Source: Sycon ciliatum (lineage: Eukaryota > Porifera > Calcarea > Leucosolenida > Sycettidae). Taken from it: a stretch of 64,000 bases of DNA. Shown here piece by piece: positions 49,066 to 60,626 of this stretch. Under the pieces are notes generated by a model. It saw nothing but the letters and a program-made list of their open reading frames with translations. It had not been told where the DNA came from and made no database searches. Where the stretch lies: positions 11,043,706 through 11,107,705 of the forward strand of contig NC_088655.1 in assembly GCF_964019385.1 (NCBI RefSeq), in the 5' to 3' direction. A program made the translations under genes and the position numbers. Numbering within the stretch: position 1 is the first letter of the stretch; each line of letters starts with the position of its first letter.

Positions 49066-49256
49066 CATGCGTGACTATTATACACTGTCAAGTGTTGAGT
49101 GACGGAAAATAACGTTCAATTTGTTCATTGCAAACCAATCTCTGCTGTTTCTTGTCCCAAAATCATTCTTTTCTACCATTCCCTCAACTTATGAATACCC
49201 AGCAATATATTTAAATTTTTCTTGATTGTTATTCATTATAATAATTTAATAATTTT

Positions 49257-50260
49257 AATTAACTCGGATGGTGAGCCAATTAAATTATTTTGAAAAGATG
49301 AAGGACAAAATGTTACGAGTTATGACTAACTGTCCACCAACGTAACCAGATCTTATACAGCCAGGGAGTGCGATAAAATGGCGCAAAACTGACAAGGAGT
49401 ACTGAGACATTCGGCGACCTGACACCTAGTGTAACAGGTAGCCGAGTGGTAGGGGCGGTGCAATCAACAAGAGTTAGTTTTATTCTTCTTCTCTGAGGTA
49501 CACACCTGGGATATAATTATCAGTAAATGAAGAAGCGGCAAATAAATAACTTTACCCGGGTGCACACCTAGAGGTTGGCTACTTCTTCTTCGAGTTAACT
49601 TTGTCGTTGCTATCTAATGCAATCAAAACAGAAATGCGCAGCAGCTTTTATACAGCAGATGCCGTACGTTTACATACGGAGATACACTAAATATCCACCA
49701 TGTAAAGTTCCGTATTAACCGGGCAGGGATACTACACTAGCTCCAACACTTCTCCAAGGCGCAAACCAACAACCTTCCAACTTGGAAGTCTCAGGTTCGG
49801 AAAGGTCCAAGAGGGGAAGGAAAGCGCAACGAAGAAGAGCACGAGCTACGCATTACGGCAACAAAGTATGCCGAAAGTTACTGGATGATAACGAAACTAC
49901 TGGTAGTAGGATTATTGGACATACCGGCCTTACTACAACTCGACGACGCAAAGCAACAGATCAGTGACTTTCGGCATTCTTTGTTGCCGTGATGCGTAGC
50001 TCGTGCGCTTCTTCGTTGCGCTTTCCTTCCCTTCTTGGACCTTGCCGAACCTGAGCATTCCAAGTAGGAAAGTTGTTGGTTTGCGCCTTGGAGATGTGTT
50101 GGAGCTACATGTCGCCGAATTTCTTAGTACTCCTTGTCAGTGCTGTGCCATTTTTTCGCACTCGCTGACTGTATAAGATCTGGTTACGTTGGTGGGCAGT
50201 TAGTCATAACTCGTAACATTTTGTCCTTCATCATTTCACAATATTTTAATTAAACAAGCA
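49257..50260. repeat. Foldback element with ~300-bp arms, left arm split by a solo LTR
   Basis: The left arm (49257-49429 and 49737-49900) and right arm (about 49968-50260) are inverted copies, for example AAGGACAAAATGTTACGAGTTATGAC versus GTCATAACTCGTAACATTTTGTCCTT quoted here only by position (49310 and 50200). The centre is about 65 bp. The solo LTR at 49430-49736 is in one arm only, so it came later. Confidence 0.75.
49430..49736 (-). repeat. Solo LTR (307 bp) with CTAG target duplication
   Basis: Runs TGTAACAGGTAGCCGAG to GGGATACTACA and is flanked by CTAG on both sides (49426-49429, 49737-49740). It is related to the solo LTR at 53065 and, at its ends, to the 753-bp LTRs. It interrupts the left arm of the 49257-50260 foldback element. 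Confidence 0.8.
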
Positions 50261-50778
50261 TTTCGGGGGTAGCAGTTATACATGTAGCTTAAAGGAGGAC
50301 TAATTGTACTGTTACCATTTCCTACATGTCGGCATGTACGTGTAAAATGTTATACGATGATCGCAAAGTACACAACGAAAGGAATCTTTTTCATGAACAT
50401 TTTATGAAGAAGAAGGAAGCGCCTCTATATCTGTTACCTGGCATGGCACCACTCTGCGCTATCACCTTTCCCTAGGCACTCTGTGCAATGCATCATGAAA
50501 AATGGGCTGGTCACACCCTGCAATATCATCACCCTCATCTAGCACCTAGGCACTCTGTACAATGCATCATGAAAAATGGACTTGTCACATCCGGGACCCG
50601 ACATAATGATAATTTTCAGTACTGGCTTACAGTAACCTGGTTAAGTATTTCCCCGATTATAAGTCGCACCTTTTAACACTAAAATTCAGAGTAAAAAAGT
50701 GGGTGCTACTCACACTCCATAGTGACGGAGTTCACACCTTCTGAGTATATAACCAGTGTATCATACTTTGTTTGATCA

Positions 50779-50825
50779 TCCATCTGATGATCCGTTGCTT
50801 GAACGGTGAAACACTGTGTAATGGA
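50779..50825 (+). ncRNA. Hammerhead-like ribozyme, U.U variant
   Basis: TCCAT, CTGATGA (50784-50790), T, CCGTT-loop-AACGG, T, GAA, ACACTGTGT, H17 = A at 50820, ATGGA. Stem I 5 bp, stem II 5 bp, stem III 3 bp. The base of stem II is T/T. Confidence 0.55.
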
Positions 50826-51443
50826 ATTTGATCTCTGACGGTTTTTCCGCTTGTGTGTGATGAAGCTCTGCCTCGCTTGCATTGAGCGCTCTCCGCAGTT
50901 TGAGACCATTCCCTTGTGTGAAGAAGAAGGAAAAAATGTTACGAATTATGACTTTTTCACAATAATTTAATTAGCTCACCATTCGATTTTTGAAGAAGAG
51001 TACATAACTGCATGTGTGATCATGTAATCTTGATGTTGTGCTGAACCCCTTTTCGCGGGTGTCGCTGACTGGGACACTTCAACTTCAAATAATAATAACA
51101 TTCTATTTTTACAATCTTCTGCACTTCCAAAGAATAGTTGTCCCTGCTGTCCTTCTGCCTGCACTTCTGATCCACAAAATCATGCGCGTCCTTACATGCG
51201 TTGAACGCTGCACTGACCCACTTTAAAATTCGCCCAAAACCACGTTACCATTAGTACACTCCAGGCCAGGGTTTACCGTCCTACATGTACATACATGTAT
51301 GCGTACGGGAAACTGATGATAGTGGAGGCTGCTCTCCGGAATCATTTCACAGAATTATACTAGCTTTTCAAATCGAAATCAATACATTGATAGCTTTTCT
51401 CCGCCTCTTTTGTTTGCCTATCCAGCGCTGTTCAAGCCCCAGA

Positions 51444-51468
51444 CTCTCTCTCTCTCCCTTTATCTTTC

Positions 51469-51504
<36 letters not shown>

Positions 51505-51505
51505 T
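51444..51505. repeat. CT microsatellite
   Basis: (CT)n within an otherwise featureless intergenic stretch. Confidence 0.9.
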
Positions 51506-52535
51506 TTCCATTTCCCTCCCTGTCTGGTAATTCACATTTCACTCTTTCTTACTTTTACACGCAAAATTTGTACGGATCCTCTCCCTCAGCCTGGGTCTCA
51601 CGTTGTTAGCGTACTTGTGTCATTTCAGCAGCATTGTTTAGAAAACAATAATAATTATGCTTTACAACCAAGTGATTGCCATGTGTGCATAGAATTGCTT
51701 TTTGGAAACTCAACGGCTGCTCACCTTGCTTGGGGCAAGTCAGCACCCCGTGCTGAGTTCATGGTCCACATTTCAAGGGCATCCGTGCCTCTCCTCACTG
51801 CAGCACTACGGAGTATGCTCTGAGGTTTTCACGCCACCATGTCGCTCTCCGTGACGCAGTCTTCCTTACTGTTTCTAAGTTACGGAAATGTTCCACCGAT
51901 TAGAGGCTAGCAGACGGTCTCTGCTTGAAGCATTGGACCTTTGTTGTGATTCAAACACGTCGCACAAGTCTCAAGCCAATCCAAACGCACTTGCTCTGGT
52001 TTACAAGAACCGAAAACAAGAAACGTTTTGGCTCTAGGTCTACGTGAGCTGTGGTCTTGCGCGTCTACCTATCTGGTCAAAGCGTTGCTATGGAGTCATC
52101 CCAGAAACATACCGGTAGGTAGTACTACTACTAGAATGTGTTCCTATGAGGCTATGGTTAGCAACTGGTCTGCAGTGTATAGACAGTGATGCTGATCTTA
52201 CGGATCACTTACATGTACATGTACATGTATTTGATTTGTACAAGTGCATGCTTGGAGACTGTAGCCGCCGCCCTGTGTAAACTGGGCAGAGAACATGACA
52301 ATTTCATGTACAATCATGTACATGTACATTAACATTAATTTTGCTAGTACATATACATGTAGTATGCACATCTAAATACTATACATGTACATGTACATGT
52401 ATAATCATGTACATGTGCATATACATGTATATGTACATGGTTAGTAAGACTATGCCTGTAGCTGCAGAAAAAGTGCTCAACATCCAATTTCTTGGGGGGA
52501 GCAATGACACATATGCTGTAACTCCTCAGACTTCA

Positions 52536-52800
52536 CTGGCTCTGCTGTAGTACAGGCATCCAGCACCCAACACCTGAATCCTAACACCACCAAAGAGGCA
52601 AGTGCCGCCATTGCACCTAACTGCAACTCGTCGGACTTAATTGGCTCTGCTGTAGTACAGGCATCCAACAGATAGCGCCTTGGCAAATTGGCTCTGCTGT
52701 AGTACAGGCATCCAACAGCTGGCACCCCCCCCCCCCCCCCCCCACTGCAAATTGGCTCTGCTGTAGTACAGGCATCCAACAGCTAGCGCCTTGGCAAATT
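52536..52800. repeat. Minisatellite with TTGGCTCTGCTGTAGTACAG core
   Basis: Four spaced copies of GGCTCTGCTGTAGTACAGGC followed by ATCCAACA; a poly-C run at 52727-52742 interrupts the third. No gene seen here. Confidence 0.75.
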
Positions 52801-52969
52801 GCACTGCCCCACTATGCTATAGTCATCTAGCACTCAGCTTCACACACTTCTCAGCCGGCAAATTAGCCCATTGATTACGTATCAGGGGTCCCGCTAAGCC
52901 TTACACTTGCTTCCGCCTGCATCCACCTTAAATTCCCATTATGCTTTGACCAGTCTGCATTGAATATTG

Positions 52970-53014
52970 TTCGCCTGATGATTGCACACAGTGCATGAAA
53001 CTCGGAGTAGCGAA
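52970..53014 (+). ncRNA. Hammerhead-like ribozyme, U.U variant
   Basis: TTCGC, CTGATGA (52975-52981), T, TGCAC-ACA-GTGCA, T, GAA, ACTCGGAGT, H17 = A at 53009, GCGAA. Stem I can extend through AATAT/ATATT after a bulged G. The base of stem II is T/T as in the two relatives. Confidence 0.57.
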
Positions 53015-53064
53015 ATATTACGAGTGATCCATTGTTTGTTGACATGTGTATATGTACATGTATA

Positions 53065-53382
53065 TGTAATGGGTAGCCGAGTGGTAGGCGCGGTGAAATC
53101 AACAAGAATTACTTTTATTCTACTTCTTTCAGGTACACACCTGAGATATAATTATTAGTGAAAGAAGAAGCGGCAAAATGACTGACTTTTTCTCCGGTGC
53201 ACACCTGGAGGTTGAATAGCTCGTTATTATCAAAATCTCATCTTCATCAAAACAGAAATGCGCAGCCGCTTTTATGCAGCAGCTGCCGTACGCTTACATA
53301 CGGAGATACACTAAATATACATCAGGCAAAGCTCCGTATTAGTTCCGTACTGCTTCCGTATTGGTCGGGCAGGGATACTACA
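53065..53382 (-). repeat. Solo LTR (318 bp) with TATA target duplication
   Basis: Runs TGTAATGGGTAGCCGAG to GGGATACTACA with TATA on both sides (53061-53064, 53383-53386). It shares the internal GGTACACACCTG and CAGAAATGCGCAGC blocks with the 49430 copy. Confidence 0.8.
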
Positions 53383-53719
53383 TATATGAGAAAGATGGAA
53401 TGGCAGATACAGACACCCAGCCAGAGACTATCATTAATAGAGCTACTGTATCGTTCTGGTTGAGTGCAGATTGTCAAGTACATGTAACTAGTTGCATTAT
53501 CTTTTTCTTTGAAAAATACTTTTATTATTAATTTTGTTTTGTTTTTCCAGAACTAAATATTGCGACAGAGCTTTCGGCCATATTTATGATTATTTATCGC
53601 TGTTCTCACACTTTACCATTTTAGCAGCTTGCATATGCCATTGATATATGTGGAAAGCGCGCACTTGCGCCATTTCTTGTGTATAAGAATGATCATTCCT
53701 CCATTATCATCATTATCAT

Positions 53720-53765
53720 CCTCTACTGATGAGCTCCGACAGGGAGCGAAACAGCTGTCTAGAGG
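53720..53765 (+). ncRNA. Type I hammerhead self-cleaving ribozyme (canonical)
   Basis: Stem I CCTCTA (53720-53725), CTGATGA (53726-53732), stem II GCTCC/GGAGC with loop GACAG, GAA, stem III ACAGCTGT, C17 at 53759, TAGAGG (53760-53765). The six stem I and five stem II pairs are all perfect. Cleavage is predicted after 53759. Confidence 0.87.
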
Positions 53766-53999
53766 CGTGGAGCAATAATTATTATCTCTCAACGGAAGTG
53801 TCCTTGCTGGTGTCTGTATGGTTCGGCTGAAGAGCGCGTGGTTGTGATGAGTTGGGAATGCAATGAATTGTTTTTCCAGAAGTGAGGAAAATCACGTGAA
53901 CTTACCACGTCCATGTTTGCAAGTTGTATGAAAGCAACCTGCATGTACATGAACATGTACATGATTGTAAAAACCATGATTGTACATTCTGACATGTCA

Positions 54000-54490
54000 C
54001 AAAACTGTAGGCACGGAGATGACCAATCGCATTGCACCTGGCAGGGCCTAGATGAGGCGATCAAGGCATGCTACAAGTAGTTGAACTCCATATCTAGTGG
54101 AGCGGGCTTTGATTTTTCCCAAAAAAACGAGGCGGGCTTTGTAATTATTTTACGATCAAAGCCCGCTCCACTAGGGCTTTGATTCACTGATCAAGCTCGC
54201 TTTTTTTACTCGACTTCGGCTCGAGAAGGTTGAGAGCCATGCTTTCAAGCGCTATAGGAAGATCGAAGTGCGAGTTCATGTCCTAAATCCAATGAAAACA
54301 GTCGTGTTCATGTTCTATCAGGCAATCACAGCCCTTGGCGAAATATTTACAAGTTATTTTTTAGTTCTACATGAGTTTCAAGCGTGGGTGCATATCAGAA
54401 ATTCAATTTTAAAAAACACTCCTCGTGTTCGATCAGCATGCATCACAGCCCTTCGCGCTTCGCGCGGCGGGCTGTGATTTGGCGATCTCA
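54000..54490. repeat. Inverted copy of the GGCGGGCTTTGAT palindrome repeat
   Basis: Reverse complement of 43855-44290, including GCCCTTCGCGCTTCGCGCGGCGGGC at 54439-54470 (described by position) and the CTAGTGGAGCGGGCTTTGAT blocks near 54094 and 54160. Confidence 0.65.
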
Positions 54491-55973
54491 CACTCGTACT
54501 CTTGCTGGATTCCATACTGTAAGTTCACGTGATTTTCCTCACTTATGGTGAAGTACAATCATGTACATGTAGTGAATACGCCACAGCGAACGCATGAACC
54601 CTATTGAGTTCATGTAACGCTACAGAAGTACGTAGTTCAGAATAATCACACAATACATCCTCGTGATCAATTGTGTCGGAAGGACATTCACCACATCATG
54701 AGAATGAAGCTTTGGCAAGGTACATGTACATGTACATGCACTTGTACAGTACATGTAACTGCACTCTTGCATTCTGTGATCAACGCCTGCCGACCCGAAC
54801 TTGTTTTGCACCCTTCCGGTGTGCTAGGAAGACTCATTTGTGTGTGGACAAGTAAATTAGTGTTCGTCGTAATTACATGTACATGTGTACAATAGTCATA
54901 TACATGTGCATGACCCTGTGCTTGGCTCTAAATGCACATGCACATGTGTACATGTGTCACTTGCTAATCTCCCGCACTAGTAGTAGCAGACTACCTTGAA
55001 TACATTTTCGCCGTTAACCCTGACTGGCCTGAGCACCCTTCTAAGACGTCCTTGGACTCTGTTGGGATTGCGCTTCCTCGCACAGTAAATTGTATGGAAA
55101 CAAATCGTAAATTGCAATATTTATGGACAGGTTCATGTACACGGCTGCTTAATTTCGAGTCGGTTTAAACGCACTGTTGTTAATTCGACATATTTGCAAT
55201 CCGTTTAGCCATCTATTCTGCGCCCCACTGGTGACAGCTAACAAGCACGAAACAACTACAAATGTACATGTCCACAGCTGTCAAGAGCAAAGCTGTCCAC
55301 AGCTGTCCAGATATTGAATATTACACAAAAAGCACACCACTGTTCAACCATTGTATTCTTCAAAATGAAAATTGATCAATCTCTTTTCCGAAGATTCCAT
55401 GACACTCTGAAAAGCAGCAATTAAAATAGTTCCACTGCTGACTTTTGTCAAATGAGATCGTTTAAGTACATGCAGGTCAGAGTGCATTCTTGCGACAATA
55501 CACGCACAGTTACAGGAAGTGCTTAATAACTGTACTTGATCTCCGTAAAGCTACACCATCAACACCGAGCCATTGCGTAGATGTAAAACCTCGTGATCAT
55601 GACGGCGTTGTTCACGCCATAATTCCAGGGAAGCCGCACTACTACTCTACTGCCAACACAAGCGTAGATTGGTCTGCAGCAACATGGCACATAATCGTTC
55701 TCCCAACACCCACTGACATTCATCCTGCTCTAGCTCTACCTACACACTAATCACACTGCATAATACCGGTAGTTCTGTGGGAATGCGTGTGGATCAGACA
55801 TCTACATGCACCTACGGTCCTAGGTTACAGTAGGTATTCATTGGCGCTACCTGAAGCGGGCTGCTTCACAAGTAACTGAAGTTGTTTATTATGATTGTGC
55901 ATGTACGGGTGCAAGAATTAGTGCAAGCACAAGTACACGTACATGCACATGAACATGTACATTGTATACTCGA

Positions 55974-56015
55974 TGCTGTAGACAGCAAGCTGTTTCGGCC
56001 ATAAAGGCCCCAGCA
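55974..56015 (-). ncRNA. Decayed hammerhead copy upstream of gene H
   Basis: Stem II (GGCC/GGCC), GAAAC, stem III and GTC/TACAGC are all kept, but CTGATGA is shortened to CTGG, removing the catalytic core. Position relative to gene H matches the gene G copy, so it was carried by the segmental duplication. Confidence 0.6.
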
Positions 56016-56361
56016 TGTACACGGTGTGAGTAAAGTATGTACATGTACATGTGCATGTAGAGTAGGAACAGTGCGGAGTGTGTTCCCTAATGTTTATTCT
56101 CTCACCTTTTCCCAGCGCATCCCCGGAAAGTATCATCTGATCCAGACTCACCTACCACTAGTTCAGGGTCAAAGAAGAACGATCGCGATGAAGATCTACA
56201 CGTAGCTCTTTGCACATGTCCTCTTGTGTCCTTCACCTGTAAAAAGAGCATAGGAAGCGGTTTCCAAAAACAGTTAGCCATTGCTTCCAATCGCCAGTGG
56301 ATACATTGTGGTTGAAAAACCGTATGTTTTTCAGGTGCTGGTATTCGTTGCAGGTAGAAAC

Positions 56362-56833
56362 ATGGCCAACAATCTTATTGTTCCCCTTGTACTGTCGGCG
56401 GTGGTGACGCTCGCGCTCCTCATTACTGTTCATGGTGAGTTGCAGGCTTCAAATATTGCTTCATATAAATATTGCTTCATATACATATACATGTATGTAT
56501 ATTACCTCATTACAACTCAAAATTCTCTAAGTTGTGTCGACATGTGCAGGTACTTGTACATACAAATTCAGGGAGGTTACCGGTATCATTATTTTACTGC
56601 TATTGAGTATCTCACACCGTAGAACTAGTTTCTTGTTCTGTCTGTACGTTATCTGTTTCTACGCCCAGTTGTTCCAAAGTGGTATGAACAGTCGCGAACC
56701 GACAGTACTGTTATCCGAAAACTCGACACCGGGATTTGGCGATTATGTGACGAGCTGAACGTGCCGATAGTTGGTTTCAGCAGCAGGGCGTGCAAAGCGT
56801 TCGACATCACAACACGGAAGATACATGTATACC
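56362..56833 (+). CDS. Gene H: duplicate of gene G, exons 1-2 only in window
   Basis: Exon 1 56362-56434 differs from gene G by one residue in MANNLIVPLVL. Exon 2 56669-56833 encodes VVPKWYEQ, then GIWRLC and a second Cys, with a CGTGAGT donor as in G. Spacing, the poly-G run after the donor (about 56868-56886) and upstream DNA back to about 55450 all match gene G, so this is a segmental duplicate. No exon 3 or 4 is visible to the right, where LINEs occupy 57638-64000. They may lie beyond the window or be lost. Loop 1 has diverged (VIRKLDTGIW versus ELGVRQKLDTGIW) more than TM1. Confidence 0.75.
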
Positions 56834-57040
56834 GTGAGTGCACAGCTCTGCATGAGGATAGCGGCTGGGGGGGGGGGGGGGGGGGTGCAAAACAGGCAGA
56901 TTGAACGAGGCCTGTCGCTCCCCAAAGGTAGTCTTCAGCCCCCAAAGAAAACGTCATGATTGCCAAACAATGCGTTGGCCAGATTTCATGCAGAGCTGCA
57001 CACCACTGTGGATTTGCTAGATTGAGACATTTTTGTTTTG

Positions 57041-57637
57041 TTTTTTTTTTCTTTTTTTTTACTATTATTCACAAACCCTACTCGTAAAATAAATAATTAT
57101 GTGAATTATATAAACAAACAGCTACTGAGCAGGGGCTGCACTGGGCAGCAGTGATGGTGAGGTACCAGGGGCTCCACCGACCAAAGGTCTCGGCTTCAAT
57201 GCCACAAGCACGCACCAGGAAAAAGAAACAGAAATGTAAAGCAAAGCTAGATGTAGCTATGGGGAAGTAGAATGGGTAAAAGTACCGGTAGGTGTTTAGA
57301 AAAATAAAAACAAGATGAAAAGAGATTGTTTATTATCAGTGTTTGGACTGATGTACAATGTACATGTCAACATCATCAACCAAAACTTATGAACTTTTTT
57401 AATAGATCTGAAACGAAACTCGCACAAAGAAGTGTAAAGAAAACAAGCTAAAAAACAGAAAAATAATAAGGCACCCATTTTGATAATCCAGGGGATGGCC
57501 CACGCCTGGTAAAAGAATAAGCAGAGAAAAGAAAAGAATCATAACAAGTTTTTCCATGTATGCAAAACACAGCTGAGCACTCTGAGCAAGGCCAGGAACG
57601 CGGATTAGCGGGTCCGGCAAGCGACGGGCTCAAAAAA
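57041..57637. other. LINE 3' flank and retroposon piece
   Basis: 57150-57215 is a diverged short retroposon (minus). About 57300-57637 is the probable 3' UTR of the adjacent LINE on the minus strand. Confidence 0.45.
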
Positions 57638-60523
57638 TTACAGGGAATCTGTTGCCCAGTACCAGTTGCTGTCTCTCAGGTGTCCGTAGACCTTTGTCTT
57701 GAATGACTGAAAATGTGTTTTGTGTGGGCGCTGCGACAGCAGCCTGTCAGGAAGGGAGTTCCATGCGCCAATACAGCAGTACGGGAACGACCGCTTCACG
57801 ACGGATGGAGCTGAGACAGGGAGCGTGTCTGACAGTTGATAGGCGTGGCTGGTGGCATTATTGTGCTGGTTCCTGGTTTTGGGGTTGGCTGGAGAAACGC
57901 AATGCGGTGGCAATACAGCAAGTAGCTGAGGAGGACCAGTAATGAAATGCAATTTGTACATGCACGAGAGAGCAGCAACAGTCCGGCGGACAGCCAGACT
58001 CGGGAGAATTGCACCAGGGCCAATGATGCGCAGTGCGCGGCGTTGAACATTATCCAGACGTTGGATGTGTCTGGCTGGCGCGCCCATCCACACAAGCGGG
58101 GCATACTCCATCAGGGGCCTCACGAATGCCTTGTAGACAGTCGTTCGGCCAGCTGGCGTTAGAAAGTGGGCCGCTCGTCGGAGAAAGCCGAGGCGCTGCT
58201 GGGCGCGGATGGTCACGGTCCTGAGGTGATTAGCGAAGGACAATTTGGAGTCAAATCGAACACCAAGCAGTGATATGCTGGTTTCCTCCGGTACAGGGGT
58301 ACCACCAAACAGGATTTGGGGCAGGTCTAGGTCAGTGCGTCGGAGGGAAGCAGTCATAGCCTGTGACTTGCTGGGCTCGAAAGACACTTTCCACCGGCAA
58401 CCCCACTCATGCAGGCGGTTTGTGGATACCTGCAAGGTGTGTGCAGCGTCCCGAGGGCACTGAGCTGAGGATACTAGACTGTATAGTGTCGTATTGTCCG
58501 CGTAGGCCTCAAGCTGAGCATTGCCATCAAGAACATCGGCAGCGTCATTCACGTATATTAGAAACAACGTAGGGCCCAATATACTGCCTTGGGGCACCCC
58601 TGCAGAGATTGGGTAGAGAGAAGAAATCTGACCGCCGACTAAGCACTGGAGTGAACGGCCGTCAAGATAAGACGATAGCCAGCTATGGAGAGTGCCAGTA
58701 ATGCCGAGCTGCCGGACCTTGTAGAGGAGGCCCACGTGGGAGACCCGGTCAAAGGCCCCGGCTATATCGACTGCGAGAATTCGTGCCGCGCCACCTTGGC
58801 CAACGATGTCCACCCAGGCGTTATGATGCGCCTGTAGTGCATCTGCCGTGCCGAGACCTCTACGGAACCCAAACTGGTGGGGAGTGAGGAGCTGCTGGCG
58901 CTCAAGATGGTTCATCAGTTGGCGATTGACAATAGTTTCCATTACTTTGGACATTATGCATAATAACGAGACTGGGCGGTAGTTCTTCAGAACAGAGCGC
59001 GAGGACCGTTTGTGGATCGGTACCACGTTAGCTGTCTTCCAAGATTCTGGTTGAACTCCGCACCTGAAACAGAGAGCGAATAGCTGGGACAAGGGCTTCG
59101 CAAGTTCTTTGGCACACTCTTTCAGGACCCGGGCTGAAATGCCGCCAGGACCAGTCGCCTTTGATATGTCCAGTCGCGCTAGCAGACGGTAGACAGTGGC
59201 GGGGCGAAAATGAACGGCTGCGAGTGCCGGTGCTCCGGTTGCAAAAAGGTCAGGTAAGTCGTCAGAAGTAAGATCCTGGCCAGTGACACTGCACTTCCTG
59301 GAGAAGGTGGCAAAGGCTTCCGATTTCTCATGGCTTGTTGCCAACTCCCGTCCGCCCGCGTCAACAATGAGAGGAATGTCCGTGTTTCGTCCGTCCCCAC
59401 TAGCATACTTTAACTTGGTCCACCATTCTTTGTCCTTCAGTGAGCCCGTGGACAGGCTGTGACGGATACTGGCCTCTTTAGCTTCCTGGGATCGCCTTAG
59501 GATGTTGACGGCTGTGGTAACGGAGCGGAGGAAAGCTTGTTTGAGTGAAAGATCGTTCGGGTGTTTTCTCCAGGAACGCCAACGTTTGTCCTTTTCCCTC
59601 ATAGCAGCTGTACATTCCGGTGTCCACCATTTCGGATCACTCGGCCTCGTGGTAAGTTCCTTAGATGGGACAAACCTGGCTATTGCGCCTCTGATAGTGG
59701 AGGTTACCCGCGCACAGGAGGTGTCCGGGTCATCAGTTATGATGTCGTGCCATGGAGAGTTGCGAAGGAAAGCTCGGAGGCGATGCCAGTCTGCGCTCTT
59801 GTACCGCCAGACAGTTCGCTTTGCTGCAGGCTCGTGGCAAGGTAATATGCCTACGAAGTCAGATAGAACGATAACGTGGTCAGACCGCCCAAGAGGGGGT
59901 GTGGCGGTTGTCAATACTGGGGAGTTGAAGGTAGACATCACGAGGTCAAGGGTATTGTCGCCACGAGTAGGAGTCTGAACATGCTGCGTAAGGAGGTGTG
60001 CGGCACAAGTGTCCTCAAGTGCTTCGCCCGCCGGTGTGGTCTTTGAGCTGTTTAGCCAGGCACGGTTGTGAACGTTAAAGTCCCCAGCAAGAATGAGACT
60101 AGCGCCGTGTTGACGGGCCAAAGGAAGGGTGTCGTCGAGATGATGGATAAAAGAGAGGTCACCGGGCCCGCAAGAACCCGGCCGGTAGACACCTCCCAGG
60201 ACAATCTTGTGCCCGGCGCTGAGCTGGATGGATACCCACAAGACTTCATGCTGGGGGGCGGCCAGTTCATCGATGATCAAGGCTGGGAGAGTAGATCGCA
60301 CCCAGATTGCAACTCCACCACCGTGTGCTGTGCGGTCAAGCCTTAATGGAGGGCTATAGCCCGGGAATATCGTGTCCGACACTTGGACCTTCTCTGTTGT
60401 GAACTTTGTTTCGGTTACCACTGCGACGTCAGGGTTGTGCTGTAGCAACGCGTGCTGGAAGTCGCCTAACTTGCTACTTAACCCGAACGCATTTGTGCAC
60501 AAGAGGCGAAATGGAGCAACCAT
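57638..60523 (-). CDS. LINE ORF2: AP endonuclease / reverse transcriptase (copy 1)
   Basis: 961 aa, uninterrupted. The N-terminal endonuclease has AGDFNVHNRAW and SDHVIVL. The RT has NYRPVSLL, HQFGFRRG, DIAGAFDRV, AGVPQGSILGPTLF and, at the catalytic loop, YADN, where copy 2 has YADD (base 58495). The C-terminus carries the usual LINE thumb motifs (LGVRFDSKLSF, AFVRPLMEYAPLVW, RRALRIIG). The domain order and motifs place it in the jockey/CR1/L2 group. A 3-bp deletion removes one Phe of the FATFF stretch seen in copy 2. The Asp-to-Asn change predicts a catalytically dead RT. Likely 3' UTR continues to about 57300 with an AATAAA near 57330. Confidence 0.88.
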   Translation of the reverse strand: MVAPFRLLCTNAFGLSSKLGDFQHALLQHNPDVAVVTETKFTTEKVQVSDTIFPGYSPPLRLDRTAHGGGVAIWVRSTLPALIIDELAAPQHEVLWVSIQLSAGHKIVLGGVYRPGSCGPGDLSFIHHLDDTLPLARQHGASLILAGDFNVHNRAWLNSSKTTPAGEALEDTCAAHLLTQHVQTPTRGDNTLDLVMSTFNSPVLTTATPPLGRSDHVIVLSDFVGILPCHEPAAKRTVWRYKSADWHRLRAFLRNSPWHDIITDDPDTSCARVTSTIRGAIARFVPSKELTTRPSDPKWWTPECTAAMREKDKRWRSWRKHPNDLSLKQAFLRSVTTAVNILRRSQEAKEASIRHSLSTGSLKDKEWWTKLKYASGDGRNTDIPLIVDAGGRELATSHEKSEAFATFSRKCSVTGQDLTSDDLPDLFATGAPALAAVHFRPATVYRLLARLDISKATGPGGISARVLKECAKELAKPLSQLFALCFRCGVQPESWKTANVVPIHKRSSRSVLKNYRPVSLLCIMSKVMETIVNRQLMNHLERQQLLTPHQFGFRRGLGTADALQAHHNAWVDIVGQGGAARILAVDIAGAFDRVSHVGLLYKVRQLGITGTLHSWLSSYLDGRSLQCLVGGQISSLYPISAGVPQGSILGPTLFLIYVNDAADVLDGNAQLEAYADNTTLYSLVSSAQCPRDAAHTLQVSTNRLHEWGCRWKVSFEPSKSQAMTASLRRTDLDLPQILFGGTPVPEETSISLLGVRFDSKLSFANHLRTVTIRAQQRLGFLRRAAHFLTPAGRTTVYKAFVRPLMEYAPLVWMGAPARHIQRLDNVQRRALRIIGPGAILPSLAVRRTVAALSCMYKLHFITGPPQLLAVLPPHCVSPANPKTRNQHNNATSHAYQLSDTLPVSAPSVVKRSFPYCCIGAWNSLPDRLLSQRPHKTHFQSFKTKVYGHLRDSNWYWATDSL

Positions 60524-60626
60524 GGAAGAAACAACAAGAAATAAACGAAAAGCTAAAAAATACCAAAATGTAAACCTAGAGCTAAAGTTCTTAAAAACAA
60601 AAAAGTCCTGAACGTGTTTCTAAGAT

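Larger units (their letters stand above)
50261..52535. other. Intergenic, repeats only
   Basis: A 43-bp block (TAGGCACTCTGTGCAATGCATCATG) repeated at about 50473 and 50547, the ribozyme variant at 50779, CT and TACATG tracts. No exon seen. Confidence 0.4.
55450..57040. repeat. Segmental duplication, copy 2 (contains gene H exons 1-2)
   Basis: Partner of 44390-46080. Homology fades around the T-rich stretch at 57030. Confidence 0.75.

Noticed and set aside
55214-55262. CTGGTGA...CGAAACAAC considered as hammerhead core
   Set aside because: Core A to G change and no stem II pairing.
59502-59978. 158-aa plus-strand ORFs (also 62056-62532)
   Set aside because: Antisense shadows of LINE ORF2, present in both copies only because the copies are nearly identical.
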